7,198 nucleotides of DNA from Acidimicrobiia bacterium (lineage in GTDB: Bacteria; Actinomycetota; Acidimicrobiia; Acidimicrobiales; Bin134): contig VYDF01000223.1 of the NCBI GenBank assembly GCA_009843565.1, forward strand, positions 1-7,198, written 5' to 3'. The position numbers were made by a program, and so were the translations under genes. Of this stretch, positions 1 through 5,585 are shown piece by piece; within the stretch, counting starts at the first letter, position 1, and every line of letters begins with the position of its first letter. Below the pieces are notes generated by a model. It saw only the letters and a program-made list of their open reading frames with translations. It searched no databases and was not told the origin of the DNA.

Positions 1-653
1 CCGAGGTAGTCGTGATGGAGCAGGGGGACGGTCATCCACTCGGCCATAGTGGAGAACAGCGACACCTCGATATTGGCGCCCTCGCCGGTGCGGGCTTGGC
101 GGACCAGCGCCTGGCTGATGGCTCGGGCCGCGGCCTCGCCGGTGGCGATGTCGGCCACCGACACCCCTACTCGACCCAGAGGCCCCGGTGCGCCCGATAC
201 AGACACGAGGCCGCTCTCGGCCTGCACCAGAAGGTCGTATGCCTTCATCTGGGCATACGGCCCAGATGGCCCATAGCCCGAGATGTCGCAGGTAACCAGC
301 CGGGGAAACTGCTCGCGCAGGGACTCGGAGCCGAATCCCAGCCGGCTTGCCGCACCCACGGCCAGGTTTTGGATGTAGACGTCGGCCCGCTCGATCATCC
401 GACTCAGCAGCGCTTGATCTTGCGCGTCCTTGAGGTCGAGGACGATCGACTCCTTGCCCCGGTTCAGCCAGGCGAAGTAGCTGGCCAGCCCATCGGCGGC
501 GGCGTCGTAGCCTCGGGAAAAGTCGCCCTCGGCCCGCTCGATCTTGATGACCCGGGCTCCGGCGTCGGCCAGCCGACACGACGCCAGCGGTCCCGCCACT
601 GCTTGTTCGACAGAGACGACGAGCACACCGTCCAGCGGCTTTGCCGAGCTCAC
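1..653 (-). CDS. CaiB/BaiF family III CoA-transferase, N-terminal part (runs off left edge)
   Basis: Reading the minus strand gives an uninterrupted frame to the window edge, about 217 residues of a family usually near 400. Family III enzymes move CoA between acyl groups through an acyl-aspartyl intermediate in the cytoplasm. Seen here: an opening PLDGVLVVSVEQAVAGPLAS segment, then RLADAGARVIKIE and FAWLNRGKESIVLDLKD, then LVTCDISGYGPSGPY followed by AYDLLVQAESG. The Asp of that last segment (about residue 140 from the GTG start) sits where the catalytic aspartate of the family lies. GRVGVSVADIATG and NIEVSLFSTMAEWM follow. I chose GTG at 653 because homologues normally start only a few residues before PLDG, and an AGGGG lies 12 nt upstream; an in-frame ATG at 674 adds seven residues but has no ribosome site. 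It is divergent from the NTF2-like gene. Donor and acceptor acids cannot be predicted; the catalytic class is secure. Confidence 0.93.
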   Translation of the reverse strand, partial: MSSAKPLDGVLVVSVEQAVAGPLASCRLADAGARVIKIERAEGDFSRGYDAAADGLASYFAWLNRGKESIVLDLKDAQDQALLSRMIERADVYIQNLAVGAASRLGFGSESLREQFPRLVTCDISGYGPSGPYAQMKAYDLLVQAESGLVSVSGAPGPLGRVGVSVADIATGEAAARAISQALVRQARTGEGANIEVSLFSTMAEWMTVPLLHHDYL

Positions 654-694
654 GCCAGCAACGTACCCCTGCATGGGCCGAGACGACACACCAC

Positions 695-700
695 TATGCT
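695..700 (+). promoter_or_regulatory. Candidate -10 box (TATGCT) for a leaderless transcript
   Basis: TATGCT fits the actinobacterial TANNNT consensus and ends 6 nt before the ATG at 707, so transcription would begin at or next to the start codon. No Shine-Dalgarno sequence precedes that ATG and no clear -35 is seen. The site lies in the short gap between two divergent genes. This is inference from position and consensus only. Confidence 0.4.
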
Positions 701-706
701 GCGGCC

Positions 707-1108
707 ATGACACCTGAAGAGATCTTGGACTTGGTCCGCGAGCATGCCGCGGCCGAAGCCAAGAACGACGCCGAGCGGACGCTGGCCACTCTGGTGGACG
801 AGCCAACCTATGAGTTCTGGCCGATGGGCGTGGGCTTCACCGGCGGCGATCTGGCCCGGACCTTCTACCTGGAGCAGTATCCGAAGTTTGCCCAACGGGT
901 AACCAACTACGGGGTGCTGGGGGAGTGGGCCAACGACTCTTGCGGCATTCAGGAGTACTGGGTGGAGACCGACGGGGAGACCCGCCACATGGTGATGTCG
1001 ATGATGCCTGTGGAAGGCGACCTCCTAGCAGGAGAGAAGCTGTATTGCGGCGAGGCCTTCGTCGAAGCGCTGCTCGGCCCCTTGACCGCGCACCTGAAGC
1101 CGCTCTAA
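707..1108 (+). CDS. Small NTF2-like / SnoaL-like fold protein
   Basis: A 133-residue protein. It opens with a helical segment (MTPEEILDLVREHAAAEAKN, residues 1-20), followed by a Thr-Leu-Val-Asp-Glu-Pro-Thr-Tyr-Glu stretch, the GFTGGDLARTFYLEQYPKF segment, and two strand-like stretches (IQEYWVETDGETRHMVMSM and GEKLYCGEAFVE). Length and this helix-then-curved-sheet pattern fit the nuclear transport factor 2 / ketosteroid isomerase / SnoaL superfamily, whose members are small cone-shaped enzymes or ligand-binding proteins. I cannot assign a catalytic residue or substrate. The frame is open back to TTG at 641, but that start would overlap the divergent CoA-transferase, so ATG 707 is preferred and is supported by the -10-like TATGCT just before it. 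Its stop overlaps that of the convergent acyl-CoA synthetase. The neighbouring CoA genes suggest a role in small-molecule catabolism; this is weak inference. Confidence 0.85.
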   Translation: MTPEEILDLVREHAAAEAKNDAERTLATLVDEPTYEFWPMGVGFTGGDLARTFYLEQYPKFAQRVTNYGVLGEWANDSCGIQEYWVETDGETRHMVMSMMPVEGDLLAGEKLYCGEAFVEALLGPLTAHLKPL

Positions 1109-2607
1109 CTCAGCAAGTGCTTTTGCACTTTGCCCAATGCGTTGCGAGGGAGTTCCTCGACCAGGTGGAGCAGCCGGGGGTGCTTGAAATCGGCGCATAC
1201 TCCGTCTAGGTGAGACCGCAGGTTTTCGAGCGTCGGTTTCTTTCCGGTGGCGGGCACGACCCAGGCGGTAACCAGCTCGCCCCACTCTTCGTCGGGGGTG
1301 CCGGTGACGGCCACGTCGTCTACTTCGGGGTGGGAGCGCAGGGCGTCCTCCACCTCGCGGGGGTAGACGTTTAGGCCACCGGAGATCACCAGTTCCTTGG
1401 CCCGGCCTCGCAGCCGCAGATAGCCCGCCTCGTCGAACTCGCCCAGATCGCCGGTGCTGAACCAGCCCTCTTCGTCGAACGCTTCGGCGGTGGCCTCCGG
1501 GCGGCGCCAATAGCCGGCGAACACGTTTGGCCCCCGCACCAGCACTTCGCCGGTGTCGGGAGCGAGCCGCAATTCCACTCCCGGTAGCGGGTATCCCACC
1601 GTGCCGGCTCGGCGCTCGCCGTCGTGGGGGTTGGAAACCAGCATGATGGTCTCGGTCATGCCGTAACGCTCCAGCGCCCGCACCCCGGCGGCCTCCTCCA
1701 GACGTCGGTGCAGATCAGCTGACAGCGGGGCGGAGCCGGCCACGCACAGCCGCAGCCGGGACAGTTCTCCGACTCGGGGCGACTGGGCCAGCCGGGTGTA
1801 CATGGTGGGCACCCCGAAGAACAGGGTGGCGTCATGGGCGGCGGCTGTGTCCAGTACCGCGTCAGGGGAGAATCCGTCGAGCAGTACCGCCGACGCGCCG
1901 GTCAAAAGCGTGCCGTGCAGCCCCACGCCCAATCCGTGCATGTGGAACAAGGGCAAGGCCAGAACCAGGCGATCCTCGGGCTCCCACCGCCAGGCAATTC
2001 GGACCGACTCGGCCCCGGCCAGCAAATTCCCATGAGTCAGCACTGCCCCCTTGGGCACTCCGGTGGTGCCTGAGGTGTAGCCCAACAGCGCGGGGTCGCC
2101 GCTGGAGAGCTGATCCAGACTGGGGGCGTTGTCGTCGCCAATGTCCAACCGAGGCGAGACCACCATCATCTCTGGGGCAAGCTCGACCAGCCATCGCACC
2201 CACTCGGGGTTGTCCACCACCGCGGCCCGAGGGTCGGCGTCGCCGACAATGTGGGCCAGTTCGGCCTTCTGGTATGCCCCATTCACCGGCACCACGATGA
2301 GGCCCAGTCGCAGAGCAGCCACATGGGCCACCACCAAGTCGATCGACGCCGCCGCCGACAAGATGATGCGGTCGCCCTTGCGCAGCCCCGCGCCGTAGAG
2401 CCGCCCAGCGGCAGCCTTCGTGCGCCGAGCCAAGTCTCCCCTCGTGACCCACCCGGTGCCCGCATCCCACAGCGTCGGTTTGGATGTCTCAAACGCCCAG
2501 CACTTGCTCCACGCCGCCGGCAGGCTGACCTCGGCAGTCAGGTCCACTGAATCGGGATCAACCCCCTCAGGGAAGTGCACAGCATCGGCTCGTCCCGCCG
2601 CGTTCAT
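1105..2607 (-). CDS. Acyl-CoA synthetase, malonyl-CoA synthetase (MatB)-like
   Basis: A 500-residue AMP-forming ligase that activates a carboxylic acid as acyl-adenylate and then thioester with CoA. All hallmark motifs of the adenylate-forming superfamily are present: the phosphate loop YTSGTTGVPKG (177-187), YGMTET (315-320), STGD (384-387), the hinge GRAKELVISGG (401-411), and a C-terminal LGKVQK whose Lys493 is the expected adenylation lysine. RYGMTETIMLVSNPHDGER, the GPNVFAGYWRRPE stretch, LPLFHMHGLGVGLHG and ELPRNALGKVQKHLLS are very close to those of malonyl/methylmalonyl-CoA synthetases, as I recall that family. No malonyl-CoA decarboxylase is visible, so malonate as substrate is inference and a medium-chain acid is possible. 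The ATG at 2607 lacks a Shine-Dalgarno sequence; a CATGAT 6 nt upstream is a weak -10 candidate. The gene is divergent from the small-gene module, and its TAG stop overlaps the TAA of the NTF2-like gene. Length is normal and the gene looks intact. Confidence 0.95.
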   Translation of the reverse strand: MNAAGRADAVHFPEGVDPDSVDLTAEVSLPAAWSKCWAFETSKPTLWDAGTGWVTRGDLARRTKAAAGRLYGAGLRKGDRIILSAAASIDLVVAHVAALRLGLIVVPVNGAYQKAELAHIVGDADPRAAVVDNPEWVRWLVELAPEMMVVSPRLDIGDDNAPSLDQLSSGDPALLGYTSGTTGVPKGAVLTHGNLLAGAESVRIAWRWEPEDRLVLALPLFHMHGLGVGLHGTLLTGASAVLLDGFSPDAVLDTAAAHDATLFFGVPTMYTRLAQSPRVGELSRLRLCVAGSAPLSADLHRRLEEAAGVRALERYGMTETIMLVSNPHDGERRAGTVGYPLPGVELRLAPDTGEVLVRGPNVFAGYWRRPEATAEAFDEEGWFSTGDLGEFDEAGYLRLRGRAKELVISGGLNVYPREVEDALRSHPEVDDVAVTGTPDEEWGELVTAWVVPATGKKPTLENLRSHLDGVCADFKHPRLLHLVEELPRNALGKVQKHLLS

Positions 2608-2665
2608 CGGGCGATCATGTCACAGCATCTCGGTGTAGGCCGTTGTTATTGTCATCACCCGTCGA

Positions 2666-2671
2666 TACCAT
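2666..2671 (+). promoter_or_regulatory. Candidate -10 box (TACCAT) upstream of the small acidic gene
   Basis: TACCAT fits TANNNT and ends 7 nt before an in-frame ATG at 2679, which would make a leaderless message starting at that second ATG rather than at the ATG at 2670 that the box overlaps. A weak inverted repeat, GTCAT at 2651-2655 with ATGAC at 2670-2674, brackets it and could be an autoregulatory operator, but five-base arms are easily found by chance. Confidence 0.3.
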
Positions 2672-2888
2672 GACCCTGATGCCTATACCCATCACCGACC
2701 CCGCCGAAGACGGCTTGGATCCCTCGGTGTTCGACGAGGCATTCTTGGCTGTCGAGGCTGAATTGGCCGAGAGCGCCCTCCGAAATGAGCCTGAAGGTGA
2801 TTTGCTGACCGTTGACGATCTTCGTGAATGGGCTGAGCGCCTCAGGTCCTCTATCGAGGAGGGCGACGACCTGGAGCCTCCCCGATAG
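2670..2888 (+). CDS. Small acidic hypothetical protein, possible antitoxin
   Basis: A 72-residue protein from ATG 2670, or 69 residues from the in-frame ATG at 2679, which the upstream TACCAT box favours; the frame extends back to TTG 2643. No family is recognised. It is strongly acidic (from ATG 2679 I count about 21 Asp/Glu against 5 Arg and no Lys) and looks mostly helical after a Pro-rich start, with FDEAFLAVEAELAESALRN and LREWAERLRSSIEEGDD as likely helices. Size, charge and its place immediately before a small RelE-like gene fit an antitoxin that neutralises its partner by direct binding. I see no ribbon-helix-helix or helix-turn-helix DNA-binding motif. Base composition (about 58% GC) is below that of its flanks. 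The coding call rests on a plausible protein-like sequence and its placement; the antitoxin role is inference. Confidence 0.65.
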   Translation: MTLMPIPITDPAEDGLDPSVFDEAFLAVEAELAESALRNEPEGDLLTVDDLREWAERLRSSIEEGDDLEPPR

Positions 2889-3123
2889 ATTCTTGGGGCC
2901 AGTCTTCAATAGTTGGGCAGAAACTAAGGATGTAGCCGCTCGGTACCAACTCCTGTTAGGCCTGTTTGAACTCGCTGATCGTCCTTGGAACAAATTGCCG
3001 GGCTTTCCCATGCCTGGACGCTCCCCCATGTGGCGTTGGGCCAAGATTGGGCCAACGTATGTAACGTTCCTGGTTGCTGAAGCTCAGGGCAAACTTGTGA
3101 TTGTCGATATCCGAGACGAGTAG
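2812..3123 (+). CDS. Small RelE/ParE-like protein, possible toxin (start uncertain)
   Basis: The open frame gives 103 residues from TTG 2812. Its C-terminal half reads like the core of RelE/ParE-superfamily toxins: a helical ARYQLLLGLFELADRPW segment, then the KLPGFPMPGRSPMWRWAKIG loop rich in Arg, Lys and Trp, then two strands, PTYVTFLVAEAQGKLVIVDIR, matching the usual paired final strands of that fold. RelE-type toxins cleave mRNA on the ribosome and ParE-type poison gyrase; neither activity can be assigned here. The start is doubtful. TTG 2812 has AAGGTGA 11 nt upstream and keeps ATTWSLPDRF as a possible first strand, but overlaps the acidic gene out of frame by 77 nt. TTG 2893, just after that gene's stop, gives only about 76 residues and would lose the first strand. 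GC of 2881-3120 is about 53%, the lowest in the window. It ends 11 nt before the next gene. An orphan hypothetical protein is the alternative. Confidence 0.6.
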   Translation: MTIFVNGLSASGPLSRRATTWSLPDRFLGPVFNSWAETKDVAARYQLLLGLFELADRPWNKLPGFPMPGRSPMWRWAKIGPTYVTFLVAEAQGKLVIVDIRDE

Positions 3124-3126
3124 TCT
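3121..3126 (+). promoter_or_regulatory. Candidate -10 box (TAGTCT) before the FadD-type ligase
   Basis: TAGTCT fits TANNNT and lies 8 nt before the GTG start at 3135; its first three bases are the stop codon of the preceding gene. The GTG has no Shine-Dalgarno sequence. If real, the ligase and dioxygenase genes could be transcribed without the toxin-like pair. Consensus and spacing are the only support. Confidence 0.25.
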
Positions 3127-3134
3127 CACTCCCC

Positions 3135-4751
3135 GTGCCATTGAACCTGGCCACTGTGTGGGAAGCGGCTGCTGAGGTCGTGCCGGATGCGGATGCGGTG
3201 GTGTGTCAACCGGTCAGTCGAACCTGGCGGGAATTCGAGGATCGGGCCGCCCGGCTGGCTGCCGCGCTAGGCGGATTCGGCATTGGGGATGGCGACAACG
3301 TAGGGCTGTACTTGTATAACGGCAACCCCTACAGCGAGGTCACGTTCGGGGCGTTCAAGGCCCGGGCCGCCCCTTGCAACGTGAACTACCGCTACCTGGC
3401 CGGGGAGCTGCAACACCTGCTGGAAGACGCCGATGCCAAGGCGGTGTTCTTCTCCCCGGAGTTGGCCGATCGGGTGGACGAAGCCCGAGCGAGCCTGCCT
3501 CTGCTGCGAGCGGCAATTCAGGTTGGCGAGCCCGGTGACAAAGTGCCCGACTGGGCGCTGGACTATGAGCAGTTGATCGCCGAACACGATCCGGCTCCGC
3601 CCATCGACCGCAGCCCCGACGACCTGTGGATGCTGTACACCGGGGGCACCACCGGCAAGCCCAAAGGGGTCATGTGGCCCCACAGCTCGCTGATCGGCAC
3701 CATGCTTGCCCCGTTTCGAGCGCTGAGCCTGCCCCTTCCCGAGACGGTCGATCTGGCAAAGTCCAACATCGCCGCCATCTACGACAGCAACCGGGTTACC
3801 CGTCAGTTGGCCGCCTCCCCTCTGATGCACGGCACCGCCAGCATCGTGTCGTTGGCCACCTTCACCCAGGGCGGGGCGGTGATCACCATGCCCGAGCGCA
3901 GCTTTGACGCCGACGCCCTGTGGCGCTGTGTGGAGCGCGACCGGGCCACGGTGCTCACCATCGTGGGCGACGCCTTCGGGCGGCCCATGGCCGAGGCCTT
4001 GGACGCGGCCGCAGCGAGAGGCGAGCCCTACGACCTGTCATCGGTGTTCATGGTTATGTCCTCCGGTGTGATCTGGAGCCAGCCGGCCAAGGAGGCGCTG
4101 TTGGTACACAAAGACATAAAGCTGGTCGACTCCCTCGGATCCAGCGAGGGCACCGGCACGGGAATGAGAATCAGCGACCGTAAGGGTGGCTCGGCCACCG
4201 CTCGGTTCACCTTAGGAGAGAACGCCGCGGTGTTCGACGAAGAGGGCCAGCCGGTGGAGCCCGGCTCAGGACAGCAGGGCATGGTGGCGGTGGGCGGCCC
4301 CATCCCCATCGGCTACTACAAGGACCCGGAGAAGACGGCAGCCACATTCCGCACCATCGCCGGACGGCGCTGGTCGGTGCCCGGCGACTGGGCCACCGTG
4401 GAAGCCGACGGCACCATCACGTTGCTGGGCCGGGGCTCGGCATGCATCAACAGCGCAGGGGAGAAGATCTACCCCGAGGAAGTGGAGGAGGCGGTGAAGG
4501 CCCATCCCGCGGTGGCCGACTGCCTGGTGGTCGGGGTGCCTGACCCCAAATGGGGCGAGGCGGTGACCGCGGTGGTGCAAATGGCCGGCGAGGCCAGTGA
4601 TGAGGAGGTTATCGCCGATGCCCGCACCCGTTTGGCGGCCTACAAGCTCCCTAAGTCCCTTATTCGCTGTGATGCGGTCCAGCGGGGCGCCAACGGCAAG
4701 CCCGACTATCAGTGGGCCAAGCAGTTCGCCCTCGACTCGCTGTCCCAGTAG
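3135..4751 (+). CDS. FadD-type acyl-CoA synthetase (AMP-forming)
   Basis: A 538-residue adenylate-forming ligase converting a free carboxylic acid, ATP and CoA to acyl-CoA, AMP and pyrophosphate. Motifs: phosphate loop YTGGTTGKPKG (168-178), LMHGTA (230-235), VMSSGVIWSQPAKEALL (307-323), DSLGSSEG (332-339) in place of the usual YGxTE, GYYKDPEKTAATFRT (393-407), PGDWA with Asp418, GRGSACINSAGEKIYPEEVEEA (432-453), and Lys522 in NGKPDYQWAK. The SLGSSEG and VPGDWATVEADGTITLLGRG signatures place it with actinobacterial FadD ligases resembling FadD19, some of which activate steroid side-chain acids; I do not claim that substrate. GTG 3135 is chosen because PLNLATVWEAAAEVVPD matches the usual family N-terminus and the upstream gene stops 11 nt earlier. 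It differs clearly from the other ligase in this window, so this is not a recent duplication. The dioxygenase gene follows after 24 nt, suggesting co-transcription. Confidence 0.95.
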   Translation: MPLNLATVWEAAAEVVPDADAVVCQPVSRTWREFEDRAARLAAALGGFGIGDGDNVGLYLYNGNPYSEVTFGAFKARAAPCNVNYRYLAGELQHLLEDADAKAVFFSPELADRVDEARASLPLLRAAIQVGEPGDKVPDWALDYEQLIAEHDPAPPIDRSPDDLWMLYTGGTTGKPKGVMWPHSSLIGTMLAPFRALSLPLPETVDLAKSNIAAIYDSNRVTRQLAASPLMHGTASIVSLATFTQGGAVITMPERSFDADALWRCVERDRATVLTIVGDAFGRPMAEALDAAAARGEPYDLSSVFMVMSSGVIWSQPAKEALLVHKDIKLVDSLGSSEGTGTGMRISDRKGGSATARFTLGENAAVFDEEGQPVEPGSGQQGMVAVGGPIPIGYYKDPEKTAATFRTIAGRRWSVPGDWATVEADGTITLLGRGSACINSAGEKIYPEEVEEAVKAHPAVADCLVVGVPDPKWGEAVTAVVQMAGEASDEEVIADARTRLAAYKLPKSLIRCDAVQRGANGKPDYQWAKQFALDSLSQ

Positions 4752-4775
4752 GCCCCGATCTGAAAACATGGGTCT

Positions 4776-5585
4776 ATGAGCATCAAAGTGACCGCATTGC
4801 CAGCGGCCTTGGGGGCCACGGTGGAGGGGTTGGACGCCGATCATCTCGACGACGTAGTAGCAGCCGAGCTGCGAGAGGCGTTCTGGGCCCACAAAGTGCT
4901 GTTCTTCCCCCAGATCCATCTGACTGATGAGCAGCACGTGGCCCTGGGCTCGCTGTTCGGCGATCTGGAGGCGGTGAGCAACGACGACACCGACCATCGC
5001 CACCACCACACGGTGGACGACCAGGGCAAGATCCTGGTGCTGGACAGCTCCAATGAGTACTCCCGGGCTAACTTCTGGCACACCGACGTGACCTTTGCCC
5101 GCCAGCCCCCGCTGGGCTCGCTGTTGTCGATGAAGGAGTCTCCACCCTCGGGGGGCGACACCATGTGGGCCAACACCCAGGCCGCTTACGAGGGGCTGTC
5201 GGAGCCACTCAAGGCAGCTCTCGAGGGCCTGATTGCCCGTCATGGTCGGGTCGGGCTCACCGATATGACCGACCACCCGGCGGTGACCATTCACCCCGAA
5301 ACCGGCAAACGGGTTCTGTTCGTGAACCGGGGATGGACGTCGTCGCTCCAGGGGATGAGCCACCTGGAGAGCAGGTGCCTGCTGGCGCTGTTGTGCGATC
5401 ACATGGAGCAGCCCGAGTACGTCGTGAGGTGGCGGTGGAGCGACGGCGACGCCGCCTTGTGGGACAACCGCTGCACCATGCACTACGCCATCGACGACTA
5501 CGGCGCCGACCACCGGCGCATTCACCGGGTCACAATCTACGACCCCTCTGGTGCTGGCCCGGTAGCGGCTTCGCCCGCGGCCTAG
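4776..5585 (+). CDS. TauD/TfdA-family Fe(II)/2-oxoglutarate-dependent dioxygenase
   Basis: A 269-residue oxygenase that would couple decarboxylation of 2-oxoglutarate to hydroxylation of a substrate, often releasing a sulfonate, an ether-linked acid or a hydroxyl product. The iron triad is complete: His102 and Asp104 in FWHTDVTF, and His236 in DNRCTMHYAIDDY. Arg247, Arg248 and Arg251 (HRRIHRVTI) supply the 2-oxoglutarate-binding arginine and a possible substrate-anion arginine. The N-terminal LGATVEGLD and AFWAHKVLFFPQIHLTDEQ segments are typical. Length is close to E. coli TauD. The segment aligned with TauD's taurine-contact loop before the HxD motif is instead a histidine-rich DHRHHHT (73-79), so taurine should not be assumed. 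The ATG lies 24 nt after the ligase stop, with no clear ribosome site. An operon with the ligase suggests one catabolic route. Class is secure; substrate unknown. Confidence 0.93.
   Translation: MSIKVTALPAALGATVEGLDADHLDDVVAAELREAFWAHKVLFFPQIHLTDEQHVALGSLFGDLEAVSNDDTDHRHHHTVDDQGKILVLDSSNEYSRANFWHTDVTFARQPPLGSLLSMKESPPSGGDTMWANTQAAYEGLSEPLKAALEGLIARHGRVGLTDMTDHPAVTIHPETGKRVLFVNRGWTSSLQGMSHLESRCLLALLCDHMEQPEYVVRWRWSDGDAALWDNRCTMHYAIDDYGADHRRIHRVTIYDPSGAGPVAASPAA

Noticed and set aside
12..710. Plus-strand open frame of 232 codons at the left edge
   Set aside because: The opposite strand encodes a clear CaiB/BaiF CoA-transferase through this stretch; the plus-strand product has no family resemblance.
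2651..2674. Inverted repeat GTCAT/ATGAC as an operator of the small-gene module
   Set aside because: Five-base arms with a 14-base spacer are expected by chance and no second copy is seen nearby, so it is mentioned only as a weak possibility.
2655..3044. Minus-strand open frame of 129 codons opposite the small two-gene module
   Set aside because: Its product shows no domain or sensible secondary structure pattern, while the plus-strand frames give a coherent acidic protein and a RelE-like C-terminus. The case is weaker than for the other shadows because the plus-strand genes are themselves unproven.
1105..4751. The two acyl-CoA synthetases as a recent tandem or inverted duplication
   Set aside because: They share only superfamily motifs; lengths, N-termini and the motif at the YGxTE position (YGMTET against SLGSSEG) differ, so they are distinct old families.
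4266..5525. Long minus-strand open frame of 419 codons opposite the FadD ligase end and the dioxygenase
   Set aside because: It is antisense to two genes with complete catalytic motifs. Its product is low in structure (runs of Gly, Val, His, Gln) and matches no family; such frames are common in GC-rich DNA.
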